From an uncultured Bacteroidales bacterium (lineage in GTDB: Bacteria > Bacteroidota > Bacteroidia > Bacteroidales > Bacteroidaceae): 20,298 nt of DNA. This document shows, one piece after another, positions 6,018 to 13,767 of the stretch; the first letter of the stretch is position 1; every line of letters begins with the position of its first letter. A program made the position numbers and the translations under genes. The DNA lies in assembly GCA_937876995.1 (NCBI GenBank), contig CALEFD010000017.1:1-20298 (forward strand), written 5' to 3'. The notes under the pieces are model-generated. The model saw nothing but the letters and a program-made list of their open reading frames with translations, searched no databases and was not told where the DNA came from.

Positions 6018-7025
6018 TTAAAGCCAGCCGTTGGATTTGTACCATTCAACGGTCTCTTTTACACCACGATGTAGTGGGTAGTCGGGGGTAAAATCCAGCT
6101 CCTGCTGCAGAGCTGTTATATCGCATAGCCAGTTTCTCTGTGCCACTATATGGTATTTATCCCTGTTTAGCGTAAACGTTTTGCCAAATAGTGCAGCCAC
6201 TCCACCCAATGTGTGGCATATTATCCATACCAATGGTAGTGGGCACTTTAGGTTGATTATCCATTTGTAGCCATATTCTTCTGCAATAAGATTGCCAAAT
6301 TGGGTGCTGCTGTATTCGTTGCCATCACTTACAAAATAGCAGCGGTTCTTTACCTTCTTCTCTATGGATGCATATATAGCCTTAACCAGATCCTTTACAT
6401 ATATAAAGGTGATAGATTGTCTTTTTATGCCGGAAATAAAGTTAAACCTGTATTTTATGCTCTTTGCCATAAGAAAATAGTCTTTATCGCGTGGTCCATA
6501 GACACCTGTAGGTCGGAATATCACATAGTTCAGACCCGGTATGCTTTTCAACAGAATTTCTGTTTTGAGTTTACTCTTTCCGTAGTTGGTCTTTGGGCTC
6601 TGAATATCGTTCTCTTTTATGGTTTCAAAAGGCTCTTTTTCGTGAACTGCTCCGTATGTTCCCAATGTACTCATATAGATGAATTGCTTTGGAAGCATAT
6701 CGGCATGGCATAAAGCATTTATCAATCGTTCTGTTATGTGGTAATTACCATCATCAAAACCTTTGCTATTAGAACTTTTGGTTACTCCTGCCGTATGAAT
6801 AATTACATCAAAAGCACCAAAATTGTTCTTGTGTTCGTATAGAGTGTTCAGAATACTCTTTTCCGATGAATAATCTATATGCAGAAGATGAACTCTTTTT
6901 TCGTCTATATAGCCATAGTTACTACCACGCCTTACAGCAGCCCACATATTGTAACCTCTGCGCACTCCCTCTTCTATAACGAAACTGCCTATAAATCCGT
7001 TTGCTCCTGTAACCAGTATATTCAT
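6018..7025 (-). CDS. NAD(P)-dependent epimerase/dehydratase (extended SDR family)
   Basis: This 335-residue protein has an N-terminal Rossmann fold with the nucleotide-binding motif TGANGFIG (6-13; G7, G10, G13). The active site is the serine in MSTLGTYG (118-125) with Y148-x3-K152 (YGKSK). RPTGVYGPRD (171-180) is typical of extended SDRs that act on nucleotide sugars, or of 3-beta-HSD-like members. A hydrophobic stretch at 262-280 (LPLVWIICHTLGG) resembles the C-terminal segment of HpnA- or 3-beta-HSD-like proteins and may contact membrane or a lipid-like substrate. The substrate cannot be named. It appears monocistronic. The sequence just upstream (minus TAATTTCG, 7041-7034) is close to a -7 box but would leave almost no leader. 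Confidence 0.88.
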   Translation of the reverse strand: MNILVTGANGFIGSFVIEEGVRRGYNMWAAVRRGSNYGYIDEKRVHLLHIDYSSEKSILNTLYEHKNNFGAFDVIIHTAGVTKSSNSKGFDDGNYHITERLINALCHADMLPKQFIYMSTLGTYGAVHEKEPFETIKENDIQSPKTNYGKSKLKTEILLKSIPGLNYVIFRPTGVYGPRDKDYFLMAKSIKYRFNFISGIKRQSITFIYVKDLVKAIYASIEKKVKNRCYFVSDGNEYSSTQFGNLIAEEYGYKWIINLKCPLPLVWIICHTLGGVAALFGKTFTLNRDKYHIVAQRNWLCDITALQQELDFTPDYPLHRGVKETVEWYKSNGWL

Positions 7026-7067
7026 AACGAAGGCGAAATTACTCTGTTTTTATAATTTATGATTCGT

Positions 7068-7101
7068 TTTGATTCATTTATTTTGTTTTTATATATCTTC
7101 G
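7068..7101 (+). promoter_or_regulatory. Possible promoter of rnr
   Basis: TATCTTCG (7094-7101) differs from TAnnTTTG at one base. A TTTG at 7068-7071 is 22 bases upstream, slightly long. The predicted start near 7107 lies inside the longest rnr frame and favours a downstream start codon. Confidence 0.35.
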
Positions 7102-7133
7102 TAGGGATTTTAAACATTAAAAATAGAAATACT

Positions 7134-9293
7134 ATGGGCAGATCTTACAAAGGCGGTGTAAAAATGAACCGCAAATATATGATGGAACAGTTGATGGACT
7201 ACTTTAGGAATAATCAGGATAGTTCATTAAGTGTAAAGAATCTGTATGAAGAACTGCGTTTGAAAACGCACCCAATGAGAAGTATCTGTTTGGAACTTGT
7301 TCTGGATTTGGTTGATGTAGGTTTCTTGAAAGAGGAGAATGGTCGTTTCTGTTTGGCACAGAAAGATAAATTCATGGAAGGTGTACTGCAGCGCAGAGTA
7401 GGTGGAAAGAACTACTTTATTCCTGATGATGGCAGTTGCAATGTTATGATAGCAGAGCGTAACGCCATGGGCGCAACAAATGGTGACAGAGTAAAAATTG
7501 TGCAGTATGCAAAAGCACCGCTTTCAGGTCCCGAAGGAGAAGTTGTAGAGATACTTAAACGTGCAAAAGAGACCTTTGTGGGCACTCTTCAAAAGAAAAA
7601 CGATTGTGCTTTTGTGGTTACTCCGGACCGTTCCGATAAAGATATATTAGTACCTTATAGTGCTGTTAAAAAACTGCACAACGGCGATAAAGTTATAGTT
7701 AAGGTGGTGGAATGGCCTACCGAAACAGACCGCAGCCCTATAGGTAAGATAGTGGAAGTGTTGGGCGCATCGGGCGAAAACGAAGCAGAAATGCACGCCA
7801 TTCTTGCAGAATATGGTCTGCCATACAGCTATCCGGAACAGTTGGAGCAGGCTGCAAATGCTATTCCCGCAGAGATTCCGGAATATGCTCTTCTTGAAAG
7901 AGAAGATTTCCGCGATGTGGTAACATTCACCATAGATCCTCGCGATGCAAAAGACTTTGACGATGCCCTTTCAATTCGCGAAATTGGAAAAGGTCTTTGG
8001 GAAGTAGGTGTCCATATAGCCGATGTAAGTCACTATGTAGAAGAGGGATCTCTCATAGATAAAGAGGCATTCAAACGTGCCACCTCAATATATCTGGTAG
8101 ATAGAACTATACCTATGTTGCCGGAAAATCTATGTAATAATCTGTGTTCGCTTCGTCCAAATGAAGACAAACTGGCATATTCAGTCATATTTGAAATGAC
8201 CGATGCAGCGGTAGTGAAGAAGTACAGAATAGTTCGTACTGTAATTCGCAGTAATCGCCGATATACATACGAAGAGGCTCAGGCCATAATAGAACGATTC
8301 CAGCAGGGCGGTAACGAACCGCTTCCGGGCGATGAATATACATCGCAAATTCTACAGTTGGACCGTATGGCAAAAATTCTGCGCGAAAAACGTTTTGTAG
8401 ATGGTGCGTTAGGCTTTGACAGGGTAGAGGTTCGTTTCGATATAGATGAAAAGGGACATCCTATGAGTGTCTATTTCAAAGAATCAAAAGATGCCAATCA
8501 GCTGATAGAGGAATTTATGCTGCTTGCCAACCGCAGTGTAGCAGAATATATAGGCAAAAAGCAGGATAGAAATCCAAAGACCTTTGTATATCGTGTACAC
8601 GACGTACCCGATCCTGACCGATTATCGAACCTACAGCAGTTCATAGCTAAGTTCGGTTACAAAATAAAGATAACCGGAACAAATGTGGATGTGGCAAAAT
8701 CAATGAACAAACTATTGGCCGATGTTAAGGGCAAAAAAGAGCAGAATTTAGTAGAGATAGTATCAATTCGTTCTATGCAAAAAGCCATTTACACCACCGA
8801 TAATATTGGTCACTATGGTTTGGCATTCGACTACTATACACACTTTACATCGCCTATACGACGCTACCCGGATTTGATGGTACATCGTCTGCTTACCCGT
8901 TATCTTTCGGGTGGTCGCAGTGTAATGAAAGCCAAATGTGAAGAGAACTGCGAACACTGTTCACACATGGAACAGTTGGCAGAACAGGCAGAGCGAGCCA
9001 GCATAAAGTACAAACAGGTAGAATATATGGCTGACCGTATGGGACAGGTATATGATGCGGTTATAAGTGGTGTTACCGAATGGGGAATCTATGCTGAAAT
9101 AGTTGAAAATAAGTGTGAAGGAATGATACCAATCCGTTCTTTGGAGGGCGATTATTTTGAATTTGATGAAAAGAACTACCGCATAGTAGGACGTAAAACA
9201 AAGCGTACCTATCGTTTGGGTGATCCTGTTCGTATTCAGGTGGCAAAATGTAATCTGGAACGTAAGCAGATGGATTACGAACTGGTAGAATAG
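7134..9293 (+). CDS. rnr: Ribonuclease R (RNase II/RNB family exoribonuclease)
   Basis: RNase R is a processive 3'-5' exoribonuclease that degrades structured RNA and takes part in rRNA and tmRNA-linked mRNA turnover. From the chosen ATG the product has 719 residues. It has an N-terminal winged-helix domain (about 10-75), two cold-shock-like OB domains (about 80-230), the RNB catalytic domain and a C-terminal S1 domain (about 630-719). The RNB domain carries DPRDAKDFDD (268-277), whose D268, D274, D276 and D277 match the metal-binding aspartates of the family. The long lysine-rich tail of the enterobacterial enzyme is absent. The frame is open upstream to 7059, but those 25 codons are hydrophobic, not family-like, and overlap a likely promoter. 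ATG 7164, preceded by AAAGGCGG, is an alternative start. It converges on the glycosyltransferase gene. Confidence 0.95.
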   Translation: MGRSYKGGVKMNRKYMMEQLMDYFRNNQDSSLSVKNLYEELRLKTHPMRSICLELVLDLVDVGFLKEENGRFCLAQKDKFMEGVLQRRVGGKNYFIPDDGSCNVMIAERNAMGATNGDRVKIVQYAKAPLSGPEGEVVEILKRAKETFVGTLQKKNDCAFVVTPDRSDKDILVPYSAVKKLHNGDKVIVKVVEWPTETDRSPIGKIVEVLGASGENEAEMHAILAEYGLPYSYPEQLEQAANAIPAEIPEYALLEREDFRDVVTFTIDPRDAKDFDDALSIREIGKGLWEVGVHIADVSHYVEEGSLIDKEAFKRATSIYLVDRTIPMLPENLCNNLCSLRPNEDKLAYSVIFEMTDAAVVKKYRIVRTVIRSNRRYTYEEAQAIIERFQQGGNEPLPGDEYTSQILQLDRMAKILREKRFVDGALGFDRVEVRFDIDEKGHPMSVYFKESKDANQLIEEFMLLANRSVAEYIGKKQDRNPKTFVYRVHDVPDPDRLSNLQQFIAKFGYKIKITGTNVDVAKSMNKLLADVKGKKEQNLVEIVSIRSMQKAIYTTDNIGHYGLAFDYYTHFTSPIRRYPDLMVHRLLTRYLSGGRSVMKAKCEENCEHCSHMEQLAEQAERASIKYKQVEYMADRMGQVYDAVISGVTEWGIYAEIVENKCEGMIPIRSLEGDYFEFDEKNYRIVGRKTKRTYRLGDPVRIQVAKCNLERKQMDYELVE

Positions 9294-9306
9294 ACCGCTA
9301 CAGGCA

Positions 9307-9350
9307 AAAATAGACCCCAAAAGTCAGAAAAAACTTTTGGGGTCTATTTT
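9307..9350. terminator. Bidirectional intrinsic terminator between rnr and the glycosyltransferase gene
   Basis: An 18-bp perfect stem pairs 9307-9324 with 9333-9350 (core TAGACCCCAAAAGT / ACTTTTGGGGTCTA) around the loop CAGAAAAA. The arms end in A-run and T-run, so both strands have a U tail. It lies 13 bases after the rnr stop and just beyond the glycosyltransferase stop. Confidence 0.95.
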
Positions 9351-9356
9351 GTTTAT

Positions 9357-10484
9357 CTACTTCTCTCCGGCTTTTTTTACAGATTTGGTCATATTTGACC
9401 AGGCATATTTTCTCTTTTCAAACAGAAGTCCCTCTTTGAATTCATCCTGTCTGTTGTTACCAAAGAAATCTACTATGGCATCGGCTATCTCCTTTTCATC
9501 GGGTTCAACCACATATCCGGCTTTACCATTTGGTACAATCTCTGCCAGTCCGCCTACATTAGTAACTATCATTGGCTTTTCAAAATGGTATGCAATCTGA
9601 GTTACACCACTCTGTGTAGCCGATTTGTATGGTTGTACTATAATATCTGCCGCACCAAAGTAGTAACGCACCTTGCTGTCGGGTACAAATTCTCTGTGCC
9701 ATATAACTTCGCCTTCCAGTCCCAACTCTTTTTCTAATTCAAAGTACTTTTCGGCATTGTTATAGAATTCACCTGCTACAATCAGTTTAACTCCCATCTT
9801 GCGCAGACGGCTGTCAGCGTATGCTTTCAACATAATATCCAACCCTTTGTAGTCTCTTATCAAACCAAAAAAGAGCATATATCTGTTGTTTGTGTCCAAA
9901 CCTAATTCGGATAGAGCTTCCTCTCTATCTACCTGCTTACCAAAGTTATCGTATAGAGGATGTCTGCAAAATACGCGCGGTTTTACGCTGTCAAACAGTG
10001 TAAGGTCATTCAGTACGGAATCTGACATAGCCACAAATCCATCAACTGAATTACAGAAATATGTTGCAAACATCTTGTCGCCTATGCGGTGTTCGTGCGG
10101 AACAATGTTGTGTACCACCGACACCACCTTGGTTTTACCGTTCTTTCTTGCAATACGTGCAATAGTGCCTAAACATGGTGCCATAAATGGCAACCAAAAA
10201 CCTATTACAATAAGGTCCGGAGCCATCTTCTTTAGTTCACGACCTACCTTTATCCAGTTGAACGGATTTACTGAACTAACCTTTCTCACTATAGTCATAT
10301 CCTGCGGAGCAGGCTCTTCGGAATACTGGGTCTTTCCCGGAAACAGGAAAGATGGATACTGTAATGTAAAGGTGTAGGTTATCACCTCATCGTTCTCTTT
10401 CTGGAATTCTCTGGCCAATCTTTCGTTAAAAAGGGCTATTCCACCTCTATATGGCCATGCTGTACCTAAAACTACTATTTTCAT
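9357..10484 (-). CDS. Glycosyltransferase, GT4-like (GT-B fold)
   Basis: This 375-residue cytoplasmic or membrane-associated glycosyltransferase probably moves a sugar from a nucleotide-sugar donor to a surface glycan or lipid acceptor. The N-terminal acceptor half has the glycine-rich WPYRGGIALFNERLAREF (10-27), typical of GT4 enzymes. The donor half begins at FFGLIRDYKGLDIMLKA (205-221), with VAGEFY at 236-241. It contains QPYKSATQSGV (284-294) and PMIVTNVGGLAEIV (304-317), the donor-binding segment where GT4 enzymes usually show an E-x7-E-like pattern, here degenerate (A/S-rich). No membrane helix is evident. It is divergent from the YfhO-family gene, which may work in the same envelope process (inference). 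Donor and acceptor are unknown. Confidence 0.9.
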   Translation of the reverse strand: MKIVVLGTAWPYRGGIALFNERLAREFQKENDEVITYTFTLQYPSFLFPGKTQYSEEPAPQDMTIVRKVSSVNPFNWIKVGRELKKMAPDLIVIGFWLPFMAPCLGTIARIARKNGKTKVVSVVHNIVPHEHRIGDKMFATYFCNSVDGFVAMSDSVLNDLTLFDSVKPRVFCRHPLYDNFGKQVDREEALSELGLDTNNRYMLFFGLIRDYKGLDIMLKAYADSRLRKMGVKLIVAGEFYNNAEKYFELEKELGLEGEVIWHREFVPDSKVRYYFGAADIIVQPYKSATQSGVTQIAYHFEKPMIVTNVGGLAEIVPNGKAGYVVEPDEKEIADAIVDFFGNNRQDEFKEGLLFEKRKYAWSNMTKSVKKAGEK

Positions 10485-10506
10485 ACTTTTGTAATAAGTT
10501 TCATAG

Positions 10507-10538
10507 CAAAATTAACAAATAGAGCTCCTTATAACAAA
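10507..10538 (-). promoter_or_regulatory. Promoter of the glycosyltransferase gene
   Basis: On the minus strand TTTG (10538-10535) and TAATTTTG (10514-10507) are separated by exactly 20 bases, a full match to the Bacteroidota promoter consensus. Transcription would start near 10501, about 17 bases before ATG 10484. Confidence 0.75.
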
Positions 10539-10556
10539 AGTTTGAGTTAAAAAATG

Positions 10557-10564
10557 TACTTTCG
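10557..10564 (+). promoter_or_regulatory. Possible -7 box of the YfhO-family gene
   Basis: TACTTTCG followed by CA differs from TAnnTTTG by one base. No TTTG is found at the right distance upstream. It lies about 29 bases before the chosen ATG 10593 and is divergent from the glycosyltransferase promoter. Confidence 0.4.
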
Positions 10565-10592
10565 CACATTAAAACAGTAGTTAAGTGTGAAT

Positions 10593-13049
10593 ATGGATAA
10601 GAAGAAGATATTTTCAAAGTATTTGCCATACTTGGTGGCTTTAGCTCTTTTTGCAATTATTGCGTGTGTTTATTGTGCCCCTGAATTCGAAGGAAAGGTG
10701 GTTTATGCAGGCGATACAGTCAATGCAAATTCAGCAGTGCGAGAAAGTGTGCAGTATCGAAAAGATACCGGTAATAACACTTGGTGGACAGGATCAATGT
10801 TCAGCGGTATGCCAAACTATCAGATAGGAGGTGGACAATATGCGTCAGCTACTCTTATGCATCCTCTGAACAGATTATTTCATCCATCTGCAACACATCT
10901 GCATTTGGTATTCCTTATGTATTTCTGCTGTTTCTTTGCACTGTTGCGTTCGTTCAAAGTAGATAAATGGCTTAGCATAGTGGGGGCTCTTGCTATAGGA
11001 TTTTCATCATATTTCTTCATAATAGAGGCGGCAGGACACGCTACAAAGGCATGGAGTATTCCACTTATGTCAGTAGTGGTAGGCGGATTCTTCTTAATAT
11101 TCAAAAAACACTACGCACTTGGTGCGGCGCTTACCATGATATTTGTATCGGTGGGCTTTTCTCCGCACCCGCAGATGGCATACTACATCTTTATGCTTAT
11201 AGGCGTTCTGTTCTGTGCAGAACTTTACATACATATTAAGGAGAAACGCTATAAAGATTTGCTTATATCCACACTGCTATTTGCAGGTTCTGTAGTGGTT
11301 GGTATGGGTACCGGTATGGCCAATATCTTTGCCAACAGTGAATATATGACCGAAACAATGCGTGGTGGACATTCCGATTTGGTACAAGTGGCAGAGGGAG
11401 AAAAAAAGAGCGATGGATTGGACATAAAATATGCTACTGACTGGAGTTATGGCATAGACGAATCGCTTACCTTTATGATTCCGGGATTTATGGGAACAGC
11501 ATCCGGTTACGATGTAGGAACCGAATCTCATCTATACGAAACCCTGGTAAAAAATGGTGTATCCAAAGCCGATGCCAAAGCCTTCTGTCAATCTGCTCCC
11601 ACCTATTGGGGTGAACAGCCGTTTACAGTTGGTTCGGTATATGCAGGTGCTATAGTCTGCTTCTTGTTCGTTTTGGGACTGCTTCTTGTTAAAGGTCCGT
11701 ACAAATGGGCACTGCTTGTAGCTACCTTCTTTTCGTTTGCGCTTGCCTGGGGTAAGAACTGGATGTGGCTTACCGAATTGTTCTTTGAATACTTCCCTTT
11801 ATATAGCAAATTCCGTTCTGTTTCATCTATATTGATAGTGGCAGAAGTTACAGTACCACTGTTAGGATTCCTTGCACTTAAACAGATAATGGACGGAACT
11901 GTAGATAAAAAATCTATAAACAAAAACCTCTATATATCGGCAGGCATAACAGGTGGACTCTGTCTTATATTTGCATTGTTTGGTAAATCACTCTTTACAT
12001 TTACCTCTTCATACGATGCAAATATTGCATCACAGTTACCGGGTTGGGCATATTCAGCTATAGTGGAAGAGCGCGCCATAATGTTCCGCAACGATTCATT
12101 CCGTTCATTCTTATTTATTCTGCTTTCTGCTGCAACAGTATGGCTGTTTGCAAATAACCTTATTAAAAAGAGTTGGATGATAGCCATTTTAGGAGTACTG
12201 GTAGTTGCCGATATGTGGCCTGTAAACAAGCGTTTCCTGAATGACAGTAACTTTGTAACAGCAAAACAGAATCAGAGTGCCTTTGCAATGAAACCCTACG
12301 AACAGGCTATTCTAACCGATAAAGATCCCCATTTCAGAGTGCTGAATCTTACTACAAGCACATTTAACGATGCACGTACATCGTACTATCTGAAGTCGAT
12401 AGGCGGTTACAGCGCTGCAAAACTACGTCGTTATCAGGATATTATAGACCAATATCTGTCAAAGATGGATATGGATGTTATAAGTATGTTGAACGCAAAA
12501 TACTTTATAGTGGCCGACGATGAAGGACGTGTTGTTCCGCAACGTAATCCGTATGCTATGGGTAATGCCTGGTTTGTAGATACTCTGTTGGTTGCAGAAA
12601 ATGCCAATCAGGAGTGTGCTGCACTTGGCTCTATAAACCTGAAGACAACTGCTGTTCTCGATAAGGAATTTGCAGGTTATGTGCAGAACTTTACCCCTGT
12701 TCAGGGCGATGATGCACAGATAGCCTTAACATCGTATGCCCCCGATGTGTTAACCTATCAATCGGCTTCAAGCAAAGCAGGTACAGCAGTATTTTCGGAA
12801 ATCTACTATCCGTATGGCTGGAAAGCATATATTGACGATAAACCGGTGGATATTTTCCGTGTGAACTATCTGCTGCGTGCTATCAATATACCTGCGGGAA
12901 ATCATGATATACGTTTTGAATTCCGCCCAGACAGTGTTCGTAAGGGTGATACTCTGTCATTGTTATTTGTAGGAATAATGTACACATCGATACTTGCCAT
13001 GATTGTGGTGGCAGTATTAAGATGCAGAAAGAATTGTGTAAAAGGGTAG
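10593..13049 (+). CDS. YfhO-family polytopic membrane protein
   Basis: The 818-residue product is a polytopic membrane protein. A first membrane helix covers about residues 10-28, followed by an extracytoplasmic loop (about 29-98) rich in aromatic and Gly/Asn residues. About ten further hydrophobic segments extend to about residue 550. A large extracytoplasmic domain (about 560-785) includes the YfhO-typical YYPYGWKAYIDDKPVDIFRV, and a last helix lies near 790-812. The family resembles GT-C glycosyltransferases: Bacillus YfhO is implicated in glycosylating teichoic acid. By analogy this protein may use a lipid-linked sugar at the cell surface, but that is inference. ATG 10593 is preferred to the GTG at 10587; the two differ by only two codons. 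Its stop is 2 bases from the stop of the opposing ispD, with no clear terminator between them. Confidence 0.88.
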   Translation: MDKKKIFSKYLPYLVALALFAIIACVYCAPEFEGKVVYAGDTVNANSAVRESVQYRKDTGNNTWWTGSMFSGMPNYQIGGGQYASATLMHPLNRLFHPSATHLHLVFLMYFCCFFALLRSFKVDKWLSIVGALAIGFSSYFFIIEAAGHATKAWSIPLMSVVVGGFFLIFKKHYALGAALTMIFVSVGFSPHPQMAYYIFMLIGVLFCAELYIHIKEKRYKDLLISTLLFAGSVVVGMGTGMANIFANSEYMTETMRGGHSDLVQVAEGEKKSDGLDIKYATDWSYGIDESLTFMIPGFMGTASGYDVGTESHLYETLVKNGVSKADAKAFCQSAPTYWGEQPFTVGSVYAGAIVCFLFVLGLLLVKGPYKWALLVATFFSFALAWGKNWMWLTELFFEYFPLYSKFRSVSSILIVAEVTVPLLGFLALKQIMDGTVDKKSINKNLYISAGITGGLCLIFALFGKSLFTFTSSYDANIASQLPGWAYSAIVEERAIMFRNDSFRSFLFILLSAATVWLFANNLIKKSWMIAILGVLVVADMWPVNKRFLNDSNFVTAKQNQSAFAMKPYEQAILTDKDPHFRVLNLTTSTFNDARTSYYLKSIGGYSAAKLRRYQDIIDQYLSKMDMDVISMLNAKYFIVADDEGRVVPQRNPYAMGNAWFVDTLLVAENANQECAALGSINLKTTAVLDKEFAGYVQNFTPVQGDDAQIALTSYAPDVLTYQSASSKAGTAVFSEIYYPYGWKAYIDDKPVDIFRVNYLLRAINIPAGNHDIRFEFRPDSVRKGDTLSLLFVGIMYTSILAMIVVAVLRCRKNCVKG

Positions 13050-13051
13050 TG

Positions 13052-13756
13052 TTATCTATTTCTGTTAGAGAGTAACCACTCTATCATAGGTATATCGCTT
13101 GCGTAGGTGAGTTTAATGTTTGATGTGCTCCCGGGTACTATTGCAACAGGTACCTGGGGCATATATTTTATAACTGTACCGCAATCGTCTGTAGATTTAA
13201 AATCGGGGTCTTGCAGTGCTATTCTGTATGCCTCTTCCAGAACGGAACGTCTGAATGCCTGTGGTGTCTGTTCACTGTAAAGAATATCTCGGTTCAGCAC
13301 AGTATCCATAGTGTTGCCACTATCGTGACTCTCTACAATGGTATCGGCAACAGGAATAGCTACATCGGCTGCGGTGTAGCTATTCATTGCCTCTATGGTT
13401 TTGTCTATAATTTCTGTTGTAACAAGTGGTCTTGCTGCATCGTGTATCAGCATATTGCAATCGGGTTGGTTGCGGTAAATATCTACTGCTGCCAATGTGG
13501 AGTGATAACGCTCTTTACCTCCTTGCACTATATGTTTAACCTTCTGCCAGCCCCTATCTTCTGACAATTTTTGTACCTTGTCTATATATTCAGTGGCAAC
13601 AACTATCACCACCTCTTCTATACCGGGATGTGCGCAGAAGGTATCAACAGAGTGTTCCAATACACATTTGCCTGCAAGCATAAGAAACTGCTTGGGAATA
13701 TCCAGTCCTGTTCTGGAACCCGAACCTGCGGCCAATATTACTGCAACACTCTTCAT
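13052..13756 (-). CDS. ispD: 2-C-methyl-D-erythritol 4-phosphate cytidylyltransferase
   Basis: IspD makes CDP-methylerythritol from MEP and CTP, the third step of the non-mevalonate isoprenoid pathway. The 234-residue length is typical. The N-terminal CTP-binding signature AAGSGSRTGLDIPKQF (9-24) holds the conserved arginine and lysine (R15, K22). Further family motifs are IHDAARPLV (104-112), AIPVADT (133-139), QTPQAFR (163-169) and the acidic TDDCG (189-193). The related enzyme TarI (ribitol-5-phosphate cytidylyltransferase) is the main alternative, but no ribitol genes are nearby. The gene begins 11 bases after the metG stop and is probably co-transcribed with it; no promoter is seen between them. 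Confidence 0.92.
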   Translation of the reverse strand: MKSVAVILAAGSGSRTGLDIPKQFLMLAGKCVLEHSVDTFCAHPGIEEVVIVVATEYIDKVQKLSEDRGWQKVKHIVQGGKERYHSTLAAVDIYRNQPDCNMLIHDAARPLVTTEIIDKTIEAMNSYTAADVAIPVADTIVESHDSGNTMDTVLNRDILYSEQTPQAFRRSVLEEAYRIALQDPDFKSTDDCGTVIKYMPQVPVAIVPGSTSNIKLTYASDIPMIEWLLSNRNR

Positions 13757-13767
13757 ACTGCTCTTGT

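Noticed and set aside
7026..7041. Promoter for the epimerase gene (minus TAATTTCG)
   Set aside because: It has one mismatch to the -7 box, no -33 partner, and would place the transcription start almost on the start codon; too weak to list as a feature.
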